Origin: Desulfobacteraceae bacterium | GTDB taxonomy: Bacteria; Desulfobacterota; Desulfobacteria; Desulfobacterales; JAABTS01 | Direction of reading: 5' to 3' | DNA: 35,402 nt | Assembly (NCBI GenBank): GCA_011389735.1 | Contig: JAABTS010000052.1 | Location: forward strand, 1 to 35,402 | In this document: one piece after another, positions 1 to 8,730 of the stretch | How positions within the stretch are numbered: position 1 is the first letter of the stretch | Layout of the letters: each line of letters begins with the position of its first letter | Made by a program: the position numbers and the translations under genes | The notes under the pieces: model-generated | The model's database searches: none | What the model was told of the DNA's origin: nothing | The model's input: only the letters and a program-made list of their open reading frames with translations

Positions 1-115
1 GGGCGAAATCGATGTTTTCGAAAGACAGACGCGAAAGGGAGGCGGCGGCCTGCTCAACTGTCGATTCACCTTGCGCCACAGCGTTTAAGACATTCAGTAT
101 AAATTCGGATCGCAT
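1..115 (-). CDS. larB: LarB N-terminus (nickel-pincer cofactor biosynthesis), cut by window edge
   Basis: Only the first 38 codons lie in the window; the gene runs off its left edge. The peptide starts MRSEFILNVLNAVAQGE and continues through STVEQAAASLSRL to FENIDFA. This matches the LarB N-terminal pattern: a helix, then 'G.s.eeA...L..l.fe.l.fA', normally followed by a DHHR segment that is not visible here. LarB is the carboxylase/hydrolase that acts on nicotinic acid adenine dinucleotide to make the precursor of the nickel-pincer cofactor of lactate racemase and relatives. The ATG at 113-115 is preceded by AAAGGA at good spacing. The frame stays open upstream to a stop at 245-247 with a possible TTG at 239-241 lacking a ribosome binding site, so the ATG is preferred. 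The call is inferred from a short N-terminus. Confidence 0.65.
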   Translation of the reverse strand, partial: MRSEFILNVLNAVAQGESTVEQAAASLSRLSFENIDFA

Positions 116-256
116 GAATAATTCCTTTATGTGCAGGTTTTCGATTGTGTCGCCGAGGCGAACCGCGGCAATCAGGGAAGGCTCGATTTCATCTTCGGGC
201 AAGCCGTCGCCGCCGCAAATGCTCAAAGTTACGGGAGTCAAATCCTACAGGTATTA

Positions 257-278
257 AGAAATTCAATTTCCGGAAGGC
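257..278. repeat. 22-bp dispersed repeat, copy a
   Basis: A 22-bp sequence starting AGAAATTC and ending TTTCCGGAAGGC recurs at 9454-9475 with one mismatch (A/T at the ninth base). Here it runs into an inverted repeat, CCGGAAG (270-276) and CTTCCGG (286-292), with a 9-nt loop. It lies in the gap between the amphi-Trp gene and larB. A chance match of this length in 35 kb is unlikely, so it is probably part of a genome-wide interspersed family. Confidence 0.5.
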
Positions 279-320
279 TGTCATTCTTCCGGCCGGGGAT
301 CGCATATGGCGAAAGGGAGC

Positions 321-349
321 GGGCGTCCGGATACAACATCGGGACGCCC
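321..349 (-). terminator. Hairpin downstream of the amphi-Trp gene
   Basis: Perfect 8-bp stem GGGCGTCC (321-328) / GGACGCCC (342-349) with a 13-nt loop, starting 19 bases past the stop codon of the amphi-Trp gene on the minus strand. No clear U-tract follows on that strand, so it may be a weak or factor-assisted terminator or an mRNA-stabilising hairpin. Confidence 0.4.
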
Positions 350-368
350 TTGTATGAAATCCGCGTTA

Positions 369-599
369 TTATTTTCGTGTCCATTTAAGCTGGAACTCTA
401 TTTCTTCCGAGTCCCCTTCCCTCTCGTGTTCAATATTGAAAACAGCGTCCGACGGAACGTATATCCGTTCGCCCGCTATCTGGATATTGAACTTCTTTCC
501 CTCTTCGAGAGAATCGGCAAGCCGCCTCAATTTGGCGACAAACTCTTTTGTGCTGTATGCTTTTTCAATGTCTCTTTCCTCTTTTTCCTTCGCCGCCAT
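369..599 (-). CDS. amphi-Trp domain-containing protein
   Basis: 76 residues, the usual size of the amphi-Trp family, a small family named for an amphipathic C-terminal strand ending around a conserved tryptophan. The seen pattern is an acidic/basic N-terminus, a helix FVAKLRRLADSLEEGKKF, the strand segment IQIAGERIYVPSDAVF, and the ending EIEFQLKWTRK with the signature Trp near the C-terminus. Its molecular function is not established; no catalytic residues are visible. The start ATG (597-599) has AGGAG nine bases upstream. The gene stands alone on the minus strand, divergent from the chemoreceptor, with a hairpin just past its stop. Confidence 0.8.
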   Translation of the reverse strand: MAAKEKEERDIEKAYSTKEFVAKLRRLADSLEEGKKFNIQIAGERIYVPSDAVFNIEHEREGDSEEIEFQLKWTRK

Positions 600-1196
600 G
601 ATTCGTTACTCCTTTCCATTCTTTCAAGGGTTGATAAAAACCGACAATAGCAAATTCCAGAGGGGGTATCGGTTTGGGCCGCCCGATGTTACGGAGGCGG
701 GCGCGGTTCAAAAATCCTTTCTCCCTGAAATCCTCGCCGTCGGGTATTTTTTTGTGGCACGAATTTATTCAAAAGTCAACTTTTCACGGTCGAATCCAAA
801 AGGGCGATTTACAACGGCTGCTGATTGTGATATCTAATGGTGATTCAATTATCAAATGCAGGCCAAGAAATAATGGAGCATTCTTGGAGGCGCTAAAGCT
901 ACTTTTTCAATGCTACAGTTTTTCAGAAATTAATTTCACAAGGATATTTATAGTCCAACTTTGGTTTTTCCTGGTATGAAACTTGCCCTTTTCTAAAAAT
1001 GGCATTTTTCAGTTTATTTCGGCCATTTTATGGTTCAAAATGACCATATTTTTGATTTAAACGAACTTCAGCAAGAAACATGCCCGGAAAAACCTAAATT
1101 GGATTATAATATAACGCCAAAGGTCCGGATTTTTCATGTATCCGGCTGTACATTAACTTATAGGCCGGTATTTCCGGTCTTGAAAGGAGAATTGTC
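600..1196. other. Long AT-rich regulatory gap between divergent genes
   Basis: No credible gene is seen on either strand. Composition shifts to AT-rich from about 740. It holds a sigma-54-like promoter at 972-986 and, at its predicted start site, a perfect inverted repeat AAAAATG-G-CATTTTT (995-1009). An imperfect palindrome (CATTTTA...TCAAAATG, 1024-1042) follows, and a CCGGAT/ATCCGG hairpin lies in the leader (1125-1145). A TATAAT hexamer at 1105-1110 has no good -35 partner. The ribosome binding site AAGGAGA (1184-1190) lies just upstream of the chemoreceptor ATG. Confidence 0.5.
972..986 (+). promoter_or_regulatory. Putative sigma-54 (-24/-12) promoter of the chemoreceptor gene
   Basis: TGGTATGAAACTTGC matches TGGCACG-N4-TTGC with exact GG-to-GC spacing; the -24 GG and -12 GC are both present and two positions of the -24 box differ. 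Transcription would start near 998, leaving a leader of about 200 nt before the ATG at 1197. Sigma-54 control of motility and chemotaxis genes is common. No activator binding site is identified. Confidence 0.45.
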
Positions 1197-3761
1197 ATGA
1201 ATTTTTCAGATTGGCGCGTTGGGAAAAAATTATCGGCCGGCTTTCTGGCTGTGGTTTGCATATTCACACTTTCAGCCTTATATCAGATTCTAAAAATGGA
1301 CACCATGGCGGATCTTCAGGATGAAGGAGCCCGAAGAGCGTTTGACGCCATCGAAATAAAAAATATAGAAAACCGTTTGAATGAAGTATATGAAATCATG
1401 GCGGACGCCATCATAAATCGCAACATCGAAAAAATGAGGCAAGATTTCGAACGAATCAAATCCACCGCCCGTGACGATATTGCAAAAGTCAAGGATCTTT
1501 CGGATACGGAACAGGAAAAAGAGTGGGCGGCCGAATTTGACGGATTATACTTGAACTATCTGGATATATTCGAAAAACGAATCAAACCGATTATTGAAAA
1601 AGGGGATGATTCGGCAAAAAGGTTTCAAGATGTGATGACCATCCACGGCGTTTCAAGTCGAGCCGAATATGTGTATTCAGTCATTGCGGACGCTATCATC
1701 AACAGGAATCTTCAAGCGGCGAAGGAGGAATTTGATTCCATAAAAACGACGGCGCATAAAGACATTGCGCTTCTCAAGGAAATTGTTGATACAGCGGAGG
1801 AAAAAGCGGCGGCGGAACGTTTCGCCGAACACTATCTGAACTATCTCGGCGTATTTGAAAACAAGGTGCTTCCGATTCTCGAAAAAGAAGATTCAGCGGA
1901 AAAACGGTTTCAGGACGTATTGGCCGTTAACGAAATCACCGCGCATGTGGATGATGTGTATTCCGTAGTGGCGGACGCCGTAATCAACCGGGATTTAAAA
2001 AAGACGTATCAGGATTTTTCAAGGGTTCAGGTCAATTTCAAAAAGGATATCGAAACGATCAAAGGCGTCGTTGACACCCCGGAAGAAAAAACCTGGGCTG
2101 AAACGTTCATTATTAAATACACGAACTACCTCGACAAGTTCGAAAAGGATCTTTTACCGTTGCTCCAGGATCAATCGGACGAAAATTGGCGGGATATAAC
2201 CAACGTGGACGCTCAGATCGACGAATTACGAGACGAGACGCTATCCTCTCTCAACAATATCGTATCCTCTTTAAAAGCCGAAAGCGCTGAGGCGAGCAAG
2301 GATAACAGAATCATAAAAAGCCTGGACGAACAAATAGACGATATCCGCAAAACCGTACAAAACATACTGAACCAAATAGTAAGCTCATTGCAGCAGGAAA
2401 GCCGGGAAGCGGCCGAAGATACGCGAAAGATCATGCAAGCGGATCAACGGATCGACGAAACCCGAGCCGCTATAAAGGAGCTGGCGGAAAACTTTAGCGA
2501 ATCCTTGATCGAAGAAAACCACGAAGCGGATCGTGTTTACGACGCCACCCGAGTCCGGGTGATGTGGATAGGTTTCATTGTGATCGTGATAGGCGTCATC
2601 CTCGCGGCGACCATTTCTTATTACACCACCCGTTCCATCTCCATCCCTTTGAACGAGGCCGTAGCGTTGAACAATCGATTATCCGAAGGGGATCTCACGG
2701 TCGAAATTAAAATAGAGCGAAAGGATGAAATCGGCAGCCTTCAGGAGGCCATGCTCAAAATGACGGAAAAGCTAAAAACGATCATTTCCGAAGTCAAGAC
2801 TGCATCGACCAATGTGGCTTCAGGCAGCCAGGAAATCAGTTCCAGCGCATCGGAGCTAAGCGCGGCGTCGGAACGGCTTTCCCAGGGCGCTGCGGAACAG
2901 GCGTCGTCCGCCGAAGAAATTTCATCATCGATGGAACAAATGGTGTCCAATATCCGTCAAAATGCGGATAATGCGCTCAGCACGGAAAAAATCGCCGTTA
3001 AATCCGCGACAAGCGCGAAAGATGGAGGCGACGCCGTATATCAAACGGTGGCGGCCATGAAAGAAATAGCTGAAAAGATATCTATTATCGAAGAAATATC
3101 CCGGCAGACGGATCTTCTGGCCTTGAACGCCGCTATCGAGGCGGCCAGGGCGGGAGAGTACGGAAAAGGCTTTGCGGTGGTTGCGTCGGAAGTCAGAAAG
3201 CTGGCTGAACGGAGCAAGAAGTCAGCGAACGAAATCAGCAAACTATCCATCTCCAGCGTACAAATCGCCGAGAAGGCCAATGAAATGCTGACTGCAATTA
3301 TACCGGATATCCAACGGACATCGGAACTGGTTCAGGAAATCAGCGCAGCGTCCAACGAACAAAATTCCGGAGCGAATCAGATCAACAAAGCCGTTCAGCA
3401 ATTGGACGAAATCATTCAACAAAATGCGTCGGCCTCCGAAGAGATGTCATCATCCACCGAACAAATTGCCTCCACCACAGAAGAACTGGCGAGCCAGGCC
3501 GAGCAGCTTCAGGCTGTTATGGAATTTTTCACCATCGATGACCGGGAAAGACGAACGGCCCGGAAACAGAAACAAAAGCAGAATAATCAAAAATACCTGG
3601 CCGCGTCTTCAAACAAAACGTCTTTTGATTCGGTGAAAAGGGGTAAAAATGCGGATCGCACCTCGAAAACCGGCGGATCCGACGCCAAAGGATACCCTTT
3701 GCAACTGGAGGATCAGGAAATGCAAGATGAGCGCACGGATTCGGATTTCGAGGAATATTAA
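1197..3761 (+). CDS. Methyl-accepting chemotaxis protein with repeat-built sensor region
   Basis: 854-residue transmembrane chemoreceptor. Membrane segments lie at about 12-32 and 456-475. A HAMP linker follows (about 476-530), then the coiled-coil signalling domain with its conserved hairpin tip around 636-675 ([18 protein letters not shown], then [18 protein letters not shown]), which contacts CheA/CheW. The roughly 420-residue extracytoplasmic region is unusually long and repetitive. Motif VYxxxADAxINR(N/D) recurs at residues 64, 159 and 254, an exact 95-residue period, and motif ID(E/D)xR near 341, 380 and 419 recurs with a 39-residue period. The charged C-terminal tail (about 780-854) follows the signalling domain and ends DSDFEEY; no standard NWETF tether is seen. 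The start ATG has AAGGAGA seven bases upstream. The ligand is unknown, and no other che genes are in the window, so it probably feeds a distant array. Confidence 0.93.
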   Translation: MNFSDWRVGKKLSAGFLAVVCIFTLSALYQILKMDTMADLQDEGARRAFDAIEIKNIENRLNEVYEIMADAIINRNIEKMRQDFERIKSTARDDIAKVKDLSDTEQEKEWAAEFDGLYLNYLDIFEKRIKPIIEKGDDSAKRFQDVMTIHGVSSRAEYVYSVIADAIINRNLQAAKEEFDSIKTTAHKDIALLKEIVDTAEEKAAAERFAEHYLNYLGVFENKVLPILEKEDSAEKRFQDVLAVNEITAHVDDVYSVVADAVINRDLKKTYQDFSRVQVNFKKDIETIKGVVDTPEEKTWAETFIIKYTNYLDKFEKDLLPLLQDQSDENWRDITNVDAQIDELRDETLSSLNNIVSSLKAESAEASKDNRIIKSLDEQIDDIRKTVQNILNQIVSSLQQESREAAEDTRKIMQADQRIDETRAAIKELAENFSESLIEENHEADRVYDATRVRVMWIGFIVIVIGVILAATISYYTTRSISIPLNEAVALNNRLSEGDLTVEIKIERKDEIGSLQEAMLKMTEKLKTIISEVKTASTNVASGSQEISSSASELSAASERLSQGAAEQASSAEEISSSMEQMVSNIRQNADNALSTEKIAVKSATSAKDGGDAVYQTVAAMKEIAEKISIIEEISRQTDLLALNAAIEAARAGEYGKGFAVVASEVRKLAERSKKSANEISKLSISSVQIAEKANEMLTAIIPDIQRTSELVQEISAASNEQNSGANQINKAVQQLDEIIQQNASASEEMSSSTEQIASTTEELASQAEQLQAVMEFFTIDDRERRTARKQKQKQNNQKYLAASSNKTSFDSVKRGKNADRTSKTGGSDAKGYPLQLEDQEMQDERTDSDFEEY

Positions 3762-4000
3762 TCGCCGCCCGCCGGAAAAGGTGTTGAAAATCGATCCGCT
3801 TTTAATTAAAAGAGGTGTTTGTGTGCTTTCAAGACGATTGAAAAAGAGATATCTGAAAACCTTTAACACCCGTAAGCCTTATTTCAGGGCGATACGCCGA
3901 CACTGTAGTGAAAACGGCCGTCAAAAGGCTTAATGCAAACAGACAGGCGGACTTTCGGAAAAACACCCTCCGAAAACCGGCGCAAAGGGAGCTGAACACC

Positions 4001-4291
4001 ATGATCAGACACGTTGTATTGATGAAATTCAAGGAAGGGGCGTCCGAATCGCGGCTGGTGGATCTTGAAAACGGACTCCTGGCCCTGCCCGAACGGATTC
4101 CAGAAATTAAAAGCTATGAATTCGGCCTGGACGTTGTCCGCAGCGAAAGGTCTTATGATTTCGCACTGGTTTCGAGTTTTAACGATTTAGAGTCGCTCAA
4201 ATATTATCAGACCCATCCCGAGCATCTAAAAATAGTTGAAATCATCAAGGAAATTTGCGACAACATCGTTGCGGTCGATTACACATGTTAA
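4001..4291 (+). CDS. Dabb-family (stress-responsive A/B barrel) protein
   Basis: 96 residues beginning MIRHVVLMKFKEG, the classic opening strand of the Dabb domain. The domain continues through LPERIPEIKSYEFGLDV, the YDFALVSSFNDLESLKYYQ segment, and HPEHLKIVEIIKEICDNIVAVDY, which form the ferredoxin-like alpha/beta barrel. Dabb proteins are small dimeric barrels; some are stress-induced and some act as cyclases or decarboxylases in other pathways, so the exact role here is unknown. The frame is open upstream to 3908, but the ATG at 4001 is preferred: the domain begins exactly there and AAGGGAG lies ten bases upstream. The 239-bp gap before it (3762-4000) shows only a 14-bp AT-rich palindrome at 3799-3812. 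Confidence 0.85.
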   Translation: MIRHVVLMKFKEGASESRLVDLENGLLALPERIPEIKSYEFGLDVVRSERSYDFALVSSFNDLESLKYYQTHPEHLKIVEIIKEICDNIVAVDYTC

Positions 4292-4340
4292 GAACCTCCG
4301 CCGGCCGGGAATTAAATTCCACAGGAGGAGCGGATTCGGA

Positions 4341-4409
4341 ATGAAAACGCTGATTATTCCTCGGACCGGCGGATCAAGAACATTCATTTCCGACAAGCCG
4401 TACAGGTAA
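4341..4409 (+). CDS. Possible 22-codon small ORF with strong ribosome binding site
   Basis: ATG at 4341 is preceded by AGGAGGAG ten bases upstream and opens a 22-codon frame, starting MKTLIIPRTGG and ending DKPYR. It ends 34 bases before the exported-protein gene at 4444, which itself lacks a convincing Shine-Dalgarno. It could be a leader peptide or an uncharacterised small protein. Support is the ribosome binding site alone. Confidence 0.22.
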   Translation: MKTLIIPRTGGSRTFISDKPYR

Positions 4410-4443
4410 TATTCGTTCAACAAGGAAAACCGATCACGACAAT

Positions 4444-5037
4444 ATGATGCATAACCGGATCACAACCACCGTTTTAATCGTCCTTCCTTTATTGTTTATC
4501 GTGTCAGGCGTTTCCGCCGCAGGCGGCCTGCGATTCCCCGTCGGACTCGTTTACATAGGCGGATACAAGAACCTTGTGGACGCCTACGAAGACAATCTGG
4601 AAAATGAAGGCTACGATGTGGACGTAACAATGATTCCGGCGGGCGTATCATTCCATCCGTATTTGCAATTTGATAATGGGATACGGGCCGGCGCGGGGGC
4701 AGGGCCGATTTTATATATCGCCGGAGACGCCAACCATTTCGAACTGCCGGTCAACCTGAACATGGGATATACGTTCCTTCCGAATTCGAACTGGTCTCCG
4801 TACTGCCGCGGCGGCCTGATATACCATATTGCAAGCGGCGATTATGTCGAAGGCGGGGACCCCGGTTTTTTCGGGGCTGTGGGAGCCGAAATAAAAAGGT
4901 TCGACCGGATCGGTTTCGGCTGTGAAATAGGGATCGATACGTCCGAAATCGAGCTGGAAATATCCGATCGCCGGGGACGGAGAACTAAAAAAACGGCTAC
5001 GGTGGATTGGATGGTAAGCGTTTTTGTAATTTTTTAA
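4444..5037 (+). CDS. Predicted exported beta-barrel-like outer membrane protein
   Basis: 197 residues with a clear signal peptide (hydrophobic VLIVLPLLFIVSGVSAAG, cleavage predicted near residue 26). The mature part alternates hydrophobic and polar residues with many Gly, Tyr and Phe: FPVGLVYIGGY, AGVSFHPYLQF, IRAGAGAGPILYIAG, LNMGYTFLP, then GFFGAVGAEIKRF and a final strand TVDWMVSVFVIF ending in Phe. This fits an eight-strand-like barrel of the OmpA/OmpX-like class whose terminal Phe is recognised by BAM. No specific family is recognised. Two in-frame ATGs (4444, 4447) are possible; neither has a strong ribosome binding site at normal spacing. It is followed 40 bp downstream by the REC-DegV regulator on the same strand. 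Confidence 0.65.
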   Translation: MMHNRITTTVLIVLPLLFIVSGVSAAGGLRFPVGLVYIGGYKNLVDAYEDNLENEGYDVDVTMIPAGVSFHPYLQFDNGIRAGAGAGPILYIAGDANHFELPVNLNMGYTFLPNSNWSPYCRGGLIYHIASGDYVEGGDPGFFGAVGAEIKRFDRIGFGCEIGIDTSEIELEISDRRGRRTKKTATVDWMVSVFVIF

Positions 5038-5077
5038 CCCAGGCATTATGTGACTGACGTTCGCTTCAGGAGGAATA

Positions 5078-7495
5078 GTGAAAGGGAAAGTCCTTATCGT
5101 CGATGACGATCCGATTATGGGCGCCGTGCTGGAAACCCGGCTGTCGGAATCCGGGTTTAAAGCCCATTACTTCAGCACCGGTATGGAAGCCCTTGAAAAT
5201 GTTATTGAAATCAATCCGGACATTATCATTTCGGATATCGTCATGCCGGTTATGGACGGTTACGAGCTTCACCGCCGTTTTCGCAAAAACCCTCAAACCG
5301 CCAGCATTCCTTTTGTTTTCCTGTCCGCGCGCAAGGAGGCGGGAGATCAACTGGAAGGTCTCCGGATGGGCGCCGATGACTACATCTGCAAACCGTTTGA
5401 ACTCAACGATCTGCTGATGCGCATGGAAAAAGTGATGATCCGGGCCGCCAAAGCCAGGTCGTTCAACACCCTTGCCGATTTCAGCGGCAACCTGGCTCAG
5501 ATGAGCCTCAACGACATCATCCAGATCGTGGAAATGAACTATAAGAGCGGCGAATTAATTATCCAAAACGTTATTCGAGCCGCTGTCGGGTCCATCTTTT
5601 TTCATGAAGGAATGTTGACCAACGCGAAAAAGGAGTCCCTGGAAGGCGAGGACGCCTTTTTCGACATCATGGATATCGAAGAAGGTTTTTTTGAATTTTA
5701 CGGCAGGGACGTCAGGCAGGCTGAAAAGATAAAGGACGGCAACATGTCCGTGCTTTTAAAAGGGAGCCGTCTTTTAGACGAAAGCAAAAGCTTTTTCAAA
5801 GCGCTGAAAGATACGACCGTCGTTCCTGTTCTGAAATCCCCGGCGATTCCCAGAACAATCGCGGATCAGTTGGAACCCGGGCATCTTGACCGTATCGCCA
5901 CGCTTCTGAACGGCAAACAATCCATCGAGGAAATCCTGGATTCCGGAAAGATCAGCAAGGTGGTTTTTGGATCTATCCTTCACAACCTGAATCAGGCCGG
6001 TCTCATCGACTTCAAAATACGAAAACCGGCGCCCAAAAAGGAGCCGGTCAATCGAATTATCATGAAAGAGGGCGTATACCGGGCGGTTACGGACATAGAT
6101 CGGAGGGGAATAAGCGGCGTTCTGGAAGCTAAAGGGCTGGCCGCAAAAGCGTCCATCGATTTTATCAAAGGCTCGATCGTGAACGCCGTATTCGGTAACA
6201 CCACAGGCAAAAAAGCGCTCTACCGGATATTTGCTCAAAAACCGTTACAACTGGTTTTTTACGCCAGGCCGGTTTCAGTGGAACCGACGATCCGGGACAG
6301 CACCGACCGCCTGATTCAGGAAGGCATGCGAGAGGTTGAAACATACGCAAGCCTGGAAAAGAGTACATTCGACAAACGGCTGTCGGTTCATCCCAGCTTT
6401 GACGAAGATCTTACGGCTTCAAAAAAAGGCGTCGATCAGGACGAGTTCCTTCCCCTTGTAAAAAAACACGGTCGGATCAGAGATATCATCGACGCAAGCC
6501 CCATGACGGATCTTCGAACCTACGAATTGCTGTTCCACCTGGTGAACATGAATATGGTCGAAATCAAGGACAACGAACGAATCGACATACAGCTTGTCAT
6601 CGACAGCGCCGCGGATCTGCCTCCTGAAATCATCGAAAACCGGAATATCACCCTTGTTCCCATTGCCGTTTCATTCGGCCAAAAAACCTATTATGACGGC
6701 ATCAACATCAATCCCGAACGATTTTACCAATTATTGTCCGTGTCGGATCATCGCCCTGAAATCAACACGCCCAGGCCCGGCGAATTTCATTCAATCTTCA
6801 AGGACATCGGAGATGACAACGATATCATCGCCATATTCACATCATCAGGGCTTCATGACATCTATCGGAACGCCCTGGAGGCGAAAGAAAACTATTTTTT
6901 CTCTTATCTGGAGCAAAGAAACCGCAAAACGTTTCGAGGCGAAGAGTTCCGGCTGGCTGTTCTGGACAGCGGCTCCGTATCTTTGGGGGCGGGGCTGATC
7001 ATTATCGAGGCTGCGGATCTCATTGCCGAAGGCCGGGATTTCGAACAGATAAAAGCGCATGTGGAACAATTGACGAACAGCCTGTCGTGTTTCATCATAC
7101 CCGAAAACATGGATTACGCCCGAAAAAGCGGATGGATATCAAAATTGGACGAACCGCCGGGCGGCCCGGGGGGCAAAAAGCCGATTCTGGGTTTTAAAAA
7201 AGGGAAACTGAAGGTTATCGACAGCCTGGACAAAAAAGAGACCGGCGGCCGTCAGATGGTAGCTCTGATTCGAAAACAACTGCCCGATCCCGATATCCCG
7301 CTGAAAGCGGCGGTAATGCACGGCGGCGCTCCGGAATTGGCGGAATCCATGACGGCGCTGATAAAAAAATCCTTTGTTTGCGAAGACATCCTGGTCGCCC
7401 CGTTAGGGCCTTCGGTCGGAACCTGTTTCGGCCCTGGAACGATAGGCGTGGCGTGCTTCCCGGTAAACGCGCCCGCAAAGCCCTCGGATGATTGA
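5078..7495 (+). CDS. Response regulator fused to DUF4388-like modules and a DegV lipid-binding domain
   Basis: 805 residues. An N-terminal receiver domain (about 1-120) has acidic pocket D10/D11, phospho-acceptor D53 in DIIISDIVMPVMDG, S83 and K105. A DUF4388/PATAN-like domain follows at about 129-240 (FSGNLAQMSLNDIIQIVEM, then SGELII and GSIFFHEGMLTNA). A winged-helix-like segment lies at about 255-320, and a second PATAN-like unit at about 325-400 (GVLEAKG, AVFGNTTGKKALYRIF). Another short helical unit precedes a C-terminal DegV/EDD domain (about 502-800: VIDSAADLPPEII, VPIAVSFGQKTYYDG, FTSSGLHDIYRNA, KPILGFKKGKL). DegV proteins bind a fatty acyl chain and can serve fatty-acid kinase. The fusion suggests phosphorylation-controlled lipid sensing or handover; this is inference. 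GTG start with AGGAGG five bases upstream. No sensor kinase is adjacent. Confidence 0.88.
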   Translation: MKGKVLIVDDDPIMGAVLETRLSESGFKAHYFSTGMEALENVIEINPDIIISDIVMPVMDGYELHRRFRKNPQTASIPFVFLSARKEAGDQLEGLRMGADDYICKPFELNDLLMRMEKVMIRAAKARSFNTLADFSGNLAQMSLNDIIQIVEMNYKSGELIIQNVIRAAVGSIFFHEGMLTNAKKESLEGEDAFFDIMDIEEGFFEFYGRDVRQAEKIKDGNMSVLLKGSRLLDESKSFFKALKDTTVVPVLKSPAIPRTIADQLEPGHLDRIATLLNGKQSIEEILDSGKISKVVFGSILHNLNQAGLIDFKIRKPAPKKEPVNRIIMKEGVYRAVTDIDRRGISGVLEAKGLAAKASIDFIKGSIVNAVFGNTTGKKALYRIFAQKPLQLVFYARPVSVEPTIRDSTDRLIQEGMREVETYASLEKSTFDKRLSVHPSFDEDLTASKKGVDQDEFLPLVKKHGRIRDIIDASPMTDLRTYELLFHLVNMNMVEIKDNERIDIQLVIDSAADLPPEIIENRNITLVPIAVSFGQKTYYDGININPERFYQLLSVSDHRPEINTPRPGEFHSIFKDIGDDNDIIAIFTSSGLHDIYRNALEAKENYFFSYLEQRNRKTFRGEEFRLAVLDSGSVSLGAGLIIIEAADLIAEGRDFEQIKAHVEQLTNSLSCFIIPENMDYARKSGWISKLDEPPGGPGGKKPILGFKKGKLKVIDSLDKKETGGRQMVALIRKQLPDPDIPLKAAVMHGGAPELAESMTALIKKSFVCEDILVAPLGPSVGTCFGPGTIGVACFPVNAPAKPSDD

Positions 7496-7726
7496 AATAA
7501 AAAAAATCCCGTGCTTTCATGAAAATAATCCCAATGTCATTGCAAAACAAGTTGAAGTACGGTATTATTAATAATTCTTATGGCCTTGCGGAAATCAAGC
7601 TTAACTGTGCTGTCGGGCCGGAACATACGAATATGGCATGATTCCGGGCCTCCGCATTGTAAATTTGGTCTCTAAAAGATTGTATTTGTCATGCGCCGAT
7701 GCACTATAATTTAAAGAAAGGGTAAA

Positions 7727-8725
7727 ATGAAAAGGGTCGTGATTCACGTCGGTCTTTGTTTGATTTGTTTTTTTCCTGCATGCTCCATTTTTCAGCCCAA
7801 AAAAGAAACGGACGTGGTTCGTCTGGAAATGCGGATCACTGAAACGAACAAAAAGCTTGAACAAATTTATCAGAGCGTGTCGAAGATTCTGACGATGGTT
7901 GGCGGCCATGAAGCTGCGATAAAAAATATCGAGCGGAAGATCGGGATTCAAAGGCCTTCCGTGGCGTCCGTTCAGGACGATCAAAAATCCCGGCCCGCCG
8001 CAACAAAGAGCGCTCCGCGGCCATACGGCGGTCAAGATCCAATAAACCTTTACAATCAGGCGCTGGCGGCTTTCAATACGGGCGACAAATCAAAAGCCAA
8101 ATCCCTGTTCGACCGCTTCGCAAGGACATATCCGGACCATGAAAAATCCCCCTACGCCGTGTCCTGGATAAGGTTCATCGATAAATCCGGTTCACATGAT
8201 CCCGGGGACCAACAAAGACCGGCCTCCCGCCCCTCCCGGCGGGAAACAGTTTCCCCAGGATTTAAAATTGAAAAACCGGGTCGGAAAGAACTTTACAGTG
8301 AAGCTCTCAGCGCCTTCCAGAGAAGGCGTTACACCGACGCCATGCCCATGTTTGAAACCTTTTTGGAAGATTATCCGGATCATTATCTGGCGGATAATTC
8401 CATGTACTGGATCGGCGAATGCCAGTACGCCATGAAAAATTACCATGTGGCGGCAAACACGTTCAAGACCGTGATCGATAAATTTCCCGACGGCAACAAA
8501 ATACCGGACGCCACCCTGAAAACCGGCTTTTGCTACTACTTGCTAAACGACTTTCGAAACGCACGCTTGTATTTTCAAAGAGTCGTGGATTTTTATGCAT
8601 CCTCCTCGGCCGCCCCGGTTGCGCAACGTAAGCTGGCGGAGATAGAAGAAAGAATAAAGAATCAGCCTGATTCCGATAAGCTCGATTCACTTCAAGTGTA
8701 TATTTCCGAATCCGCGGAGGATTAA
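7727..8725 (+). CDS. CpoB/YbgF-like TPR lipoprotein
   Basis: 332 residues. An N-terminal lipoprotein signal (CLICFFPACS, lipobox Cys near residue 19) is followed by a short coiled coil (VVRLEMRITETNKKLEQIY). A first TPR-like block at about 105-145 (YNQALAAFNTGDKSKAKSLF, RTYPDH) and a polar linker come next. The C-terminal TPR array (about 188-300) has LYSEALSAFQRRRYTDAMPMF, FLEDYPDHYLADNSMYWIGE, VIDKFPDGNKIPDATLKTGF and FRNARLYFQRVVDFY. This is the layout of CpoB/YbgF proteins, which coordinate outer-membrane constriction and peptidoglycan synthesis with Tol-Pal, but no tol or pal gene is in the window. ATG with AAAGGG at close spacing; a TATAAT box at 7705-7710 lies just upstream without a clear -35. 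The next gene starts five bases after its stop. Confidence 0.8.
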   Translation: MKRVVIHVGLCLICFFPACSIFQPKKETDVVRLEMRITETNKKLEQIYQSVSKILTMVGGHEAAIKNIERKIGIQRPSVASVQDDQKSRPAATKSAPRPYGGQDPINLYNQALAAFNTGDKSKAKSLFDRFARTYPDHEKSPYAVSWIRFIDKSGSHDPGDQQRPASRPSRRETVSPGFKIEKPGRKELYSEALSAFQRRRYTDAMPMFETFLEDYPDHYLADNSMYWIGECQYAMKNYHVAANTFKTVIDKFPDGNKIPDATLKTGFCYYLLNDFRNARLYFQRVVDFYASSSAAPVAQRKLAEIEERIKNQPDSDKLDSLQVYISESAED

Positions 8726-8730
8726 TCTCT

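Noticed and set aside
755-770. TGGCACG at 755-761 as a sigma-54 -24 box.
   Set aside because: No TTGC lies at the -12 position; the sequence there is TATT.
1124-1180. CCGGAT/ATCCGG hairpin and following GGCCGG stem before the chemoreceptor, considered as a cyclic-di-GMP riboswitch.
   Set aside because: The conserved GEMM core and tetraloop receptor motifs are not visible; only simple stems are seen.
3908-4000. Upstream extension of the Dabb gene to an ATG at 3908.
   Set aside because: The extra 31 residues resemble no domain, and the ATG at 4001 has a ribosome binding site and starts the domain exactly.
7615-7650. Imperfect GGCCGGAA/TTCCGGGCC hairpin considered as an intrinsic terminator of the REC-DegV gene.
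   Set aside because: It has a bulge in the stem and no following T-run, and it starts about 120 bp past the stop codon.
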